DNA of 64,000 nucleotides from Anticarsia gemmatalis (Eukaryota > Arthropoda > Insecta > Lepidoptera > Erebidae), in assembly GCF_050436995.1 (NCBI RefSeq), contig NC_134753.1, positions 1,302,001 through 1,366,000 of the forward strand. Direction: 5' to 3'. The stretch's first letter is position 1, and each line of letters opens with the position of its first letter. The translations under genes and the position numbers were made by a program. The notes beneath the pieces were generated by a model, which was not told the DNA's origin, searched no databases, and was given only the letters and a program-made list of their open reading frames with translations. Of this stretch, positions 54,501 through 64,000 are shown one piece after another.

Positions 54501-57500
54501 TTCTTCGCCTGACTCAGTAAGTCTTCATAAGTAAGAGATAGAGATTCAACTTCCTTCAACATCGCTTCTTCTTCGTTCGCGTCACATTCTGTCAAGAGTA
54601 GTTCTGACAAATGTTTGGCCAACTCTAATGTTTGGCCAGGCTTGGCGCCAGCCTTGGCTATTTCTTTAGCTGCGGTCGCTAGAGCGTCACTGCCCGCTTT
54701 CTCGTCTGGTTGTGAGTCGAGGGCTATTCTGAGTGCGTCCAGCGCTTCTGATGTTTGTTTGACGGCTGTTGCTAGTTCTGCTCTGTACGTTTCTTTAGAT
54801 GTTAGTGTGTCTACTTGGAGGGCAGCGTCTGTCTCCCATTTCAGGGTATCCACCTGGTAAGAATAAAATACCTCTTTAAAGTCTAGCTTCACTACATATT
54901 TAAGCACTTTCTGTATTTCTAATCAAAGGATATTTAAGTACGGATAAGGTTGGTGTATGTTACCTGTACAGCAGAATCCACGTCGCCGACAACCTCAGCT
55001 CGGGCGAGGTCTAGCCTGGTCCTGACGTCAGCGAACAGCGCGCGGTACTCCGCCACCATGTCCGCTACTCCAGGCATTGTCGACACAGCCATCGATAGCC
55101 GGTCAGCATTGTCCACTAGTGCTTGGCATTCCATTAGTTCTTGTTCGACCGCCTGAGGATAGGAAAGAACCTTCTTAAAAACCGTTTATGAATATTATAA
55201 AGTAAGGCAATGTGGTTTAAGATACTTACGTCTAATTCATTGAGTGTGAGTAGTTTGTCCTGCGGCGCCGGCGCCAGATGCAAAGCTCTCGTAAGCCTCA
55301 CGTCTGTCTCAGCTAACGCCACCACAGCAGCTCCATGAGCACCAACGAACTGTCTCTGTGCATCAGCTCCTGCGGCCGCTAAGCGAGCAGACAGCCTCTG
55401 CCAGCATCTGACAGCACCGCGCAATCTCGCAGCATCGTCAGCCGCGGCACCACGGAGCTCAATACCTCTACCACTCGCAATCCTGCCGTAGGCATCTTCC
55501 AACCTCTTTATATCACCGCTAAGACCTTCCAACTCATCCGTGACAGCCCTGGCGACGCTCTCGTCCTCAGGCTCACCACGACGTTTACGAGTCTCGATCT
55601 TCTCAACTCGCCTCTCAATGTTTTCGAGTTTCTTCTCCACTTTAGGCAGTAATGAGTGAGATAGTTCAGCGGATTTGCGAATCTCCTTCAGCGCAGTCTT
55701 GCGCCTCTCGGACATCTCGCAGATGTTCTTCCATTTCTTTTCAACGATATCGACGCCAGTGTGCAGGTTGCGCAGGTCGAAGTTGCCGCGGACGACGTCA
55801 GGGTCATTGAACACGAGCTCGCAGAGATTAAGGGTTCCTCCTACTTCTCCGCTCTCGTTTTCTATGCTCTTGTGGATTTCATCGCGGTCCCTGAACTTTT
55901 CGTCGACGGCTTTAACTGTGAGGAATTCTAATACAACAGGCGCAGAGAGATTTGACTCTATTGTATGAAGTTTTAGTCTAATTTCAGTCAGTCGTTCTTC
56001 CAGTTGAGTTATCGTTTCCAGGAGTTCGTTTATCTTTGCTATTCTCGACCTGCCGGTCTCTTGTAGTTTGTGCCAACGTTCTTGCACGTCCTTGAGGTGT
56101 TTCGTTGTACTCTTACTAAACGATTTTTCATCTTTCTTCGAGTGTTCGACTAGAGAGGTTCCAATTTCAGTGATCCATTCGAATTCACGTTCTTTCATCG
56201 CCGTTTCAGCCTGAATGTCGGAGTTTATCCTTCTGATTAGGTCCTGTGGATCAATAGCGCCTATTTCAGAACTTTGACTCGAGGTCTCGAGACGGGATTC
56301 TAGGGTTGAGATCCATTCACTAAATCTTGTGAGACGTGATTCGAATATTGTGTAGACTTCTAATCGTTCCTGTAGTCGGTGGATGAAGATGGAGAGCTGG
56401 TGTTCCAGGTCGGCTCGCTGTTGTCGCAGCTGCCATACCCTCTGGTTAACTAGTCTGATATCCTGCGGACTCAGGCATTCCTTCAGTTGTTCTTGAATTA
56501 CGCTAAGAGTTTCAATTTGGGTTTCAGTCTTCACAATCTTCGCCCTCAGGTCGGTGTACTTGTCAATTGCCTTCTTAAGCTGTGGTCTCGATAGCCTTTC
56601 TTCGTCGGAGTAAGCCGAGATGTCGTCTTGCGTTTTCGAGTACAGCTTATGAAGTTCATTTGACATGTTTTCGTATTCATGGATCAAGCCAAGTATCCTA
56701 GTCAGGAAGTCTCTCCAGGTGTCAAGGCTGGCTTGTAAGTTGTCTACTCTCTTCACAATACCAGCATACTCCATCCTGACAGATGCACCGTAAGTGTCCT
56801 CAGTGAATTCCAGAACCTTCTTCAAGTCCTTGTTAAGTTTTTCCGATTGTCTCCTGCCTTCCGGCACTTTGTCCGAGAGATTCTGTATCTTAGCTAATAT
56901 TTTGTTCACCCTCTTAATATGTACGTATCTGAGCTGAAGCTTCTCCTTCTCTCTTTCCATTTCCTTCAGCCACCTGAGGAGTTCTGTGTAGACTTCTCTG
57001 TAGTCATCCCACGCGGCGATTCTCGTGCACACTTCGTCATGTCTTTCGACGATCCTCGCCAACGTTTCATTGTGTAGGTTTGTCAGTGTGTCGAACTTGT
57101 CAGCTAGGTCTCTGTTGGATGTTTCTCTGTTCTCATTCATGAGCACAGACCTTTGTGACGTCAGCAGGTTTTTGTGTACGCGGCATAACCGTCGGTGTTC
57201 CGTCAAGTTCTCATAGTCAGCCGGCACGGAGCCTGATAAGAATGATTGCAGATCTATTAAGTATTCGTGCCACAGTCTTAGCGCTGTCGCCGCGTCTCCA
57301 GACCTGACCAGCGCGGTCGACAACCTGTGGTAGTGGAAGAAGGTGTCTCTGAACATGGCCTGCCATAGTTCTAAGATTCTGACTATTGAGTGTTCGTCTG
57401 ATACGTCACGGTCTATGTCTGGTAGCTCAGCCTTTGCCGGAGCAATGTCAGCTTCGCTTTTACCCAACGCTATTAGATTATCACGAAGAGCGATCAATTT

Positions 57501-58500
57501 GTCTTCAACGATTTCTGCGTCTTCGTGCACCGGAGCCAAGTCCTGTGAAACAAACAATGTTATATCTCATTATACAACTCGTGATCATTCGATTGTAAAT
57601 CTAGTCAATAACAAATTGTCCGTGTCTATTAATTTCAGTCCGTGCAATTTATCAATCAATCGCGACTACTTGAATATTTTAGACGGTCAATGACCGAGAT
57701 CTAATCTTGATATGTTTTTATCGACTACGCTTTCGCCAGCTGGAAGTAAGTCTATAGTTGTATGAAAATTTTCAAATACATAAATCGTCTCTTTTACGAT
57801 GTTTTTCAAAGGTACAGAGGGTTTAAATCGATAAGTAGTATTGCAAGTTTAATAAGCCATATGGTTCTAAGTGCAGGTCAATCAATACTGCCGTTATACT
57901 GATTATAAATTCAAGAAGGCGGGCCTCGGTGTCTTTATCCGTTAGATGGTAACTGATAGTGAATACGAACCAAATTCAACCGGTAAAGGATATGCTGTAT
58001 TATGGTAATCATTGTCAACAATTGAATACTCAGACACGTAGCCATTTTTTGGGATACATTTAGTCTGAACTGCATGTTATTGAGCTAATATTTCTTGATT
58101 ATATTATATAATTCATTTGTAGACAGAAAACATGCAGTTTTTAAGTTAATATGTTCTATCCGTAGGCACGGTTTTCAGATTTTTTAACAAACTAATGTCA
58201 CTTGCTTGAAAATACTGAACAAAGATGTGACAGAACCTAAATTAATATTTTCAAAACTTAATCTTGGGTACAAACCTGTCTCATATCACACAGCATCTCT
58301 TTAGCATGTTGTGCCTTCGCCCTGACCACCTGCCTGGCCTCCCCAAGGTCTGCCAGCGCCTGGACAGCACCAGTCATGACCTGGAGTCTTCGGGCCAGTG
58401 CCTCGGCATCAGCTGGTAAGGCGCGGGAGCCTGTTTCTGCCGCCACTCTTGCAGCCAAAGAGCGGAGCTCTGCGACCCTCGCTTCCTGTTCTAGACATGC
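48532..58500 (-). CDS. Msp300: Nesprin/MSP-300 (KASH-domain spectrin-repeat protein), 3' part
   Basis: Outer-nuclear-membrane LINC-complex protein that links the nucleus to the cytoskeleton through SUN proteins. Ten exons join in phase: 58500-58276, 57542-55230, 55152-54964, 54853-54474, 52814-52776, 51792-51630, 51313-50732, 50131-50070, 49227-49128, 48654-48532 (1,391 residues plus TGA). The large exon encodes long heptad-rich spectrin-like repeats with regularly spaced tryptophans (for example ILELWQAMFRD, RWLKEMEREKE, WISTLESRLE, VQERWHKLQE). The last two exons form the KASH domain: a basic RVARASLPFQ, the membrane helix ALLLLLLGAAALAP, a luminal QQDC cysteine for the SUN disulphide, and the ending VLRYPHGPPPL. 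The actin-binding N-terminus lies upstream of the window. The MSP-300 name follows from the KASH sequence plus spectrin repeats. Confidence 0.9.
48925..49111 (-). mobile_element. Second-family non-autonomous Helitron
   Basis: The minus strand begins TCTAATATATAAAATTCTCG and ends GCGTCAGCTAG, inserted A|T. It shares ATCGGTCAAGCCGTTTCGGA with 39414-39571. It lies in the nesprin intron, only 16 bases downstream of the penultimate exon (49128). Confidence 0.7.
52078..52142. repeat. Fragment of the 46509 repeat family
   Basis: ATGGTTAGTGGTCAACCTTG, TCAAAGTTGTTCAAGCC and CCTTTGACGTGGCTTA match the start of the 46509-46780 copy. Confidence 0.5.
52992..53330. mobile_element. MITE with long inverted ends, copy 1
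   Basis: GATTCTCTACCACTGTCGAC followed by AATCGACAACCGGCTAGCTA is mirrored at the right end (GAGCTAGCCGGTTGTCGATA...AAGAATC). The interior contains GCGCCTCTAGTGGGCGGCGT and its inverted partner ACGCCCGCTAGAGGCGC. It is located in a nesprin intron. A shorter relative is at 59877-60045. Confidence 0.7.
53940..54215 (+). repeat. Irregular ATGCAAGA repeat cluster
   Basis: About ten copies of ATGCAA, most as ATGCAAGA, occur with variable AT-rich spacers of roughly 8-40 bases. Spacing is not periodic, so this is not a simple tandem repeat. It lies in the nesprin intron between the exons at 54474 and 52814. Confidence 0.6.
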
Positions 58501-59876
58501 CTGAGGAAGAAAGAAAATTATTATAAGTATTGGTTTAAAAGTCTTCTAAGAAAACATTGAGGATTGAGTAAAAAGAAAGCGCTTGTCGCCCCTATTCGGG
58601 GCGTCGTGAATGGACTTTCATGTAAAACAAATATTAGAGTAATTCTTAGGTTGATAATAGGTTTTGGATGTTCAATAATTAATCTTTTTAAGAGTAAGAA
58701 AGAAATAAAGAAGAAAGTTTGTTTTGTGAAACCAGCACAGAAACGCACAAGAAAGATATATAGTACAACAAGATATAAAATGGTTGAGGATGTGTCTCAC
58801 AGCAGTACCAAATGTTACTTTCTTGTATTCAAAGAACACAAGTAAAACACCAGAAGGTGTATATTTTGCGTTTAAAAATGGTCACCAAAATGCTTTAAAA
58901 TAAGTGCTAATTCTATCAAAATGTGTTTAAATATTGAGTAAGTTTCGCCGCACATTGCCGCAATGTTCGTGTTATATACATAATAAGTCGATTAGTATGT
59001 GTCAATTGACAGGATGACACCGGTCGGACGTCGCGACCCGTTTGCTCAGTGCCCCATTTTGGAAGTAATGTTAATGGAGTATTAACTGTTTGACTGTGGG
59101 TTAAAATACTATGAATATTATGGCAAGACTATTAAAGATTTGGAATATATTTTTGTTGACATTATTTGGGAGAACAAATGATAATTCAATTTGTTATATT
59201 CTAAGGTGTAGTAGGTACAACACTGGGTGATTTAGAAGACCATAAAATGTAGTTTTGGTTACTTAAAGTACGGAATTTGTAAATCCTAAGAATAAAAACA
59301 GAGAAATTACTTAAAATTTGTTTTATACATTGCAGAAAATATTGATTTAATTATTTATACTTATGCTCTTTTAAGTGTTTGTGTAAAGCATGAAGCACAA
59401 TATAAAATTTATTTAATTTGTGTGTGTTATTTATTTAACTAGACCTTACAACTGTCTTGAAGGTCACTTTAGTAACAATGAAACTGAAAAATGTTTAAAG
59501 AACAGCAATGATACGTAAGGGTTATCAAATTATTTGAACAAGGCTACTTTATCTGTGTAAAAAACGAGATTATACTAGGCATGTGTTCTTTAATAATACT
59601 TTTCAATCTCAACAGTAAATAAAAGACTATATTATGTGCTTTTCAGGATAAGAGCATGTTAAGTGATAATAAAGAAGTCCTAGAAACATTTCTTTACTTT
59701 TATATTCTTGTTGCGTTAAGAAAAGTAAGCAATTTTAAACTCTCTGTTTTTAAAACCGTATTAAAATAGCTATCATCGTAATCGGTACTTCGGAATGAGC
59801 ATTTTCCTGTAGTCCAATAACTTTAACGTACTATGGGAAATACCTCACTAGATTACTACCAGTGTTCTGTACCTCA
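58501..59876. other. Nesprin intron or upstream DNA, no exon seen
   Basis: A 93-codon plus-strand frame at 58564-58845 is Lys-rich and has no family resemblance. Because the exon at 58500 begins at a splice acceptor, the nesprin gene must continue upstream, but no spectrin-like exon is visible before the window ends. Confidence 0.4.
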
Positions 59877-60045
59877 ATTCTCTACCACTATTGACTACCG
59901 ACAACCGGCTAGCTATCGAAATTATGACATTTAGAATGTACTGCTAAAATATTTCCTACGACGCCCGTCAGAGGCGCTGATTAGTTTTTCATACAAAATT
60001 TCTCGATGACAGGTCGGTTGTCGGTAGTCGACAGTAGAAGAGAAT
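59877..60045. mobile_element. MITE, internally deleted relative of 52992
   Basis: ATTCTCTACCACTATTGACT and CGACAACCGGCTAGCTATCG at the left, and GGTCGGTTGTCGGTAGTCGA then AGAGAATC at the right, match 52992-53330. The first internal inverted block is missing. Confidence 0.65.
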
Positions 60046-60182
60046 CGCGCTACTGGTGTTTGATCGCTCATATCTTGCTCCAAACAAGAAGAAATTACAG
60101 TCGGAATTAGTTAGTTTAGAGAGCTGACTAGTGACGCGTGTAATACATACCAGCATTGTGTTCATCAAGCTACCGAGAACTG

Positions 60183-60247
60183 ATACATACATACATACAT
60201 TCATACATACATACATACATACATTCATACATACATACATTCATACA
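60183..60247. repeat. (CATA)n microsatellite with CATT interruptions
   Basis: Tetranucleotide ATAC units are interrupted four times by TTCA, giving a regular higher-order pattern. Confidence 0.85.
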
Positions 60248-62358
60248 TTAATATGTACAGTCCATGAAATTGAGGATTTCCTGGGGTGAAATGTTGCTCG
60301 GGAAAAGTGTAGGATATATTTAGTGCATTAGGGGTGCATAGATACATACACCGTTCTCCCTTGAGGGTAGGTAGAGACTTAATATCAGAGAAAATTTCTC
60401 TTTTTTTTTATGAAACATTGTATCAGTTTGGCAGCGTTACAGGCTTTTTTTCGTAATATCTATCGTGTGCCAGATACATGAATATTAGGAAAGAAACCTT
60501 TAAAGTTTTTAAATGGAAAGTCAATCTCTAAGCCCCATTTATTAGCATATTAAATCAGGTTTATAGTCTAATCCTTTTAATCCAATCTTTAAGACTTATA
60601 GCCAGTTGACCAGTAAGAAGAAAAATATTATTCTAAACCTAAGCTAGATATATTCTATTTCTTTTCTTTCACGTTCTGTGGCTAGAAACTTTGTCTGTGA
60701 CTTCATAGAACTGATAAATATAGGATAGAAAGACCCGCCATATTGCAACATCGATTAAGAATGTTGACGCCGTTTCCTGAGGTCATAGGTTCATTCCTTG
60801 CACAGGATATGACAAGGAAGATGTGTACATTATAGTAGATAGTTATATTATAGTTTATTTATGTCAAATAGACATTATAAATGTTTACAGTATGGCTTGT
60901 ACTTTATTTGCGTTTTATTTATATGTATATAGGGAAATGAAGCAACTTTCTAAACAGGTCAAAATAATCTATTAAATGTTTAATATATATTTGACTAAAT
61001 TATTAATTATATTTATTATTATAGTGTATTTCTAAGAAATATATTGTGTGAAAAGTTAAATTTATTTAAATATAATTGTTTCATTACTTATCGTTTTCTG
61101 GCAGTATTGTTTATTTATAATTCATTGTCGCTTTTGATAAGATACGTGTGATAGATTGTTCGTAGTAACGCAAAAATATAAGCAGCCATTTTTTCTAAAC
61201 ACATTATTATTCCAATTTCCTACTCTTTTTCTTCACATTAGACTAATAATAAGAATATATATTTTTTATATGTCTACCAACGATTTAGTAATTTTACCGT
61301 AATACTTTAACTTTGTTGTACACCGTAAGTTTGTTCTACTGAAACTTAACAAATATTATATAGACCCGGGACCCCATAGACATTTAAAAATAAACCCTAC
61401 CCTGGATATCAAACCCAAGACTACAAGTCCAACAGTCAAACAACTAACAGAACTACAAAACGAGGCAGACAAATATAATATTGTATTTATATTACAAACT
61501 GTATAATAATATGGACCTGCTAGCTGATTTAAAGAATAAACAATTAAAAAATCATGATGTTACATTTTAATCCGGAACCAATAAATAAATACTGCGACAT
61601 CAACAAACATGGTTATTATCAAAATAAATGTAATATTTGTGTAAATTATACGAGGAAGCGACTGACGTAGTTAGACCTTGGACTAGTTATTCAGTATGTC
61701 GTAATCTCACCGCGTATCTTAGATATCGTGAATTGTAAACGTTTCTTTAGGATTTATAATTCTTGCTTGTATTTTTCCTATGTTTTTGTATTGTTAAATA
61801 AGGTATTTGTATATTTATTTAGATGTTATAAAGTATTACAAATATATGGGGTTCGTCTGATTCTTTAACTAGCAGATTCACTCGGAATGTAATTTAGGTC
61901 AAATTTTAAAGATAAGTTTAGGTTTCAATTCTCGAATTCTAGGTTTTCAACTATCTCTATACTAAATTTCATCAAAATCGCTTCAGCAGTTTTGGCGTGA
62001 AAGCGTAACAGTCAGACATTTCGCGCTCAATAATTAATTGCTTTTTTTAAGTAAATAATTCACATCATTACCGGCAAGTTAATCTAATGTTAAATTAATT
62101 ATAATCTAATTTAGTAACACAACACATGCGCATGCGTGCGCGTGCGCATACCGCGCGTTAGATCACAGACAGACAACGGAAGAGTTCCATTATGCGCTCA
62201 AAATATACGCTCTGTCGGAAATCCGCGCATTTATAGCGATCTGCTTGATTGTATGTTTATAATTATGCACAATATACATGTGTGTTATTCGGAAAGTTAT
62301 TTGTGGAGAAGGAATTTGGAGAATGCGTACATCATGCGCCAAGAAATTAACTGGCTTA
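60248..62358. other. No gene seen
   Basis: AT-rich DNA with a possible Helitron-like remnant at about 61940-62010 (CTAAATTTCATCAAAATCGC, CAGTTTTGGCGTGAAAGCGT). At 62123-62158 there is a run of alternating purine-pyrimidine GC-rich sequence (GCGCATGCGTGCGCGTGCGC). Confidence 0.4.
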
Positions 62359-62477
62359 CCCCCGGTTTCTGAGGTACATTTAGCGGAAGTTTATCTATTC
62401 AATGGTGTCAAAACTTATACAAAAAAAACGCTATTGAATAGATAAACTGCCACTAAATGTACCTCAGAAACCGGGGG
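62359..62477. mobile_element. Palindromic MITE with TTA target duplication
   Basis: CCCCCGGTTTCTGAGGTACA at the left and its complement at the right enclose TTATCTATTCAATGG...CTATTGAATAGATAA. TTA flanks both sides (62356-62358 and 62478-62480), the 3-base TWA duplication of PIF/Harbinger elements. It is nearly all stem with a loop of about 20 bases. Confidence 0.8.
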
Positions 62478-62511
62478 TTAGTAATAAATGTAGTAGCTCT
62501 GATTAGTTTTA

Positions 62512-62660
62512 TTTTCCCAACCCGCACTTGGCCAGCGTGGTGGACTCAAGGCCTAACCCCATCCCTCGTTTGGGAGGAGACCCTTGCCTTCAGTGAGACA
62601 GTAATGGGTTAAAAAAAACCTGATTGAGTGTCCCACTGCTACGCAAAGGCCCCCCCTTTC
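62512..62660 (-). repeat. Lepidopteran dispersed repeat (11583 family)
   Basis: On the plus strand CCCGCACTTGGCCAGCGTGG, TGGACTCAAGGCCTAACCCC and TTTGGGAGGAGACCCTTGCC are the complement of the blocks at 11583-11800. Confidence 0.6.
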
Positions 62661-64000
62661 TTTCCAAATCCCTTACTAATTAGTTGGGCAATTTAAAAAA
62701 AAAATGCTCCTTTTTCACAGTATGTAGCAAAATATCTGTATAGTGTATTATAGGTAAATAGGTATTATAGGTAAAACACCTTTAGGTACAACAAGTGCGA
62801 TGTTATGTATATATATGTTATTAATTACATTCGTTAGTAAAATGTTTATATCGACCATTAAGGTGACATCATATAGGAAATAACGCGGGTGTGTCCGTAA
62901 ATAACTATTAGCGATCACGTTCCGGAAAAACATAGTTAAAATATCACTGTAACTGTGTAGCGAGGTAATTAACCATGAACTTGGAACTTATTAGTTTATT
63001 ACCTATGTCTTTATAAGATAAACATTACACGTGCATTAGAAATAAAATATAATATTACTGTTTCATTACTAAAAGAAGCGATTTAGTTTCACTAGAAATT
63101 TTAAGAGCTATCGTGAAAATTTTGTATTAAAGATTAATCAGCGCCCTTGATAAATACTGTATGAAAAAATACTATTTATTGTACCGATTCGATTCCTACA
63201 TGAAACAATTATACGTGCGATCCACAAATAATTGTTTTGGGTCTGGATATACTTTGTGTCCGTTGTTTGTATGTCTGTAAAAGTCACCGCGACACAAGAA
63301 GAATGCCTAAAGCGAGCCCTGCGAGAAGAATGCCTTTAAAATATATCCTTTCACTGTCTGCTCCGATTTAAAACCAAAACTGGATCTCGAAACCTTTCAA
63401 CCTCACAATTACTTCAACAAACAATATAACAGTAAAAGTGCATTTTAAAATCCTTGCGTCATATACTTTCATACTTTCTCCACGATATTTGGACTCAGTA
63501 CGTGGGAATTACTGCCGATCATATTGTTGCTATAGACATCGTGAGAACAGCGATGTTTATACGCTATGTACAGACTTTGAGGTTTAGATGTTCAAATAAT
63601 TGCACGGTTTTGAAATATTAACGATCGATGGAAAGAACTGAAATAATCTAGAATTTATTATAGAATGTTTGACGTATACAAGAAAAAGGCCTCTAGAAAT
63701 TAGAAAAGGGAAATTAGAATATCTAAAGTAATATCAATTTACAATAATAAAGATAAATTATTAGGATCTCATTTTATTTGGAGCCTACTTTATTGATAAA
63801 ATATTATAATTCCCATGAGAGTAGACAGGAACCAGAGAGACAAAAATAGGTATCAGATTAATAAAGTACATTACGAATATTTATCAAAACAAAATGTGAA
63901 AACACCTTATATCCTTTGATAAAGCATATTCAGTCAAAGTTAAAGAATAAATGCATCAATTGAATAAAGAACATAATCATGACTAAACGTTAAACGTCGT
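62661..64000. other. No gene seen
   Basis: AT-rich sequence with no supportable coding frame, RNA gene or recognisable repeat. Confidence 0.4.

Noticed and set aside
58564..58845. 93-codon plus-strand frame
   Set aside because: Lys-rich, no recognisable domain, AT-rich context, no splice or poly(A) context.

Overview
The window is nuclear DNA from an insect, almost certainly a moth or butterfly (Lepidoptera). The evidence is AT-rich DNA, intron-rich genes, lepidopteran-style c-type lysozymes, many short Helitrons with TC...CTAG ends inserted between A and T, tRNA-derived SINEs, CR1/Jockey-like LINEs and piggyBac-like TTAA elements. There is no bacterial or viral gene content.

Layout. Positions 1-5.9 kb hold only mobile DNA: a broken hAT transposase, Helitrons, a 5'-truncated LINE, and a piggyBac-like element with TTAA flanks. 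Positions 5.9-11.0 kb hold three c-type lysozyme genes (minus, plus, minus) that encode the same 141-residue protein and carry different remnants of an immune NF-kB/GATA promoter module. Positions 13.0-37.4 kb, minus strand, hold 32 exons of the axonemal inner-arm dynein heavy chain DNAH2. They run from the start codon through the tail and linker to the AAA1 Walker B exon, about 1,961 codons, with intact phase at every junction. The rest of the motor is not in the window, so the lysozyme cluster lies either inside a huge DNAH2 intron or beyond a broken DNAH2. Two genes are nested in DNAH2 introns: a SPRTN/Spartan DNA-protein crosslink protease on the opposite strand (26.9-29.7 kb), and a small three-exon gene on the same strand (18.3-20.6 kb) that resembles the RNA polymerase I factor TAF1A. 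An intron of that small gene carries a 1,076-bp near-perfect palindrome with an 8-bp target duplication.

Positions 39.2-46.5 kb, plus strand, hold a peripherin/ROM1-type (RDS family) tetraspanin, with an apparently intact LINE in its last visible intron. Positions 48.5-58.5 kb, minus strand, hold the 3' end of a nesprin/MSP-300 gene: spectrin-like repeats followed by a KASH domain ending in GPPPL. Its ten exons join in phase (1,391 residues plus stop) and its 5' end lies beyond the window. Positions 58.5-64 kb contain only repeats and unassigned DNA.

The genes do not form one pathway. Lysozymes are secreted immune effectors, DNAH2 powers sperm or ciliary axonemes, SPRTN repairs DNA-protein crosslinks, the tetraspanin is of photoreceptor-disc type, and nesprin anchors nuclei. 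Exon boundaries were read by eye from splice signals, reading phase and family similarity; no database search was run.
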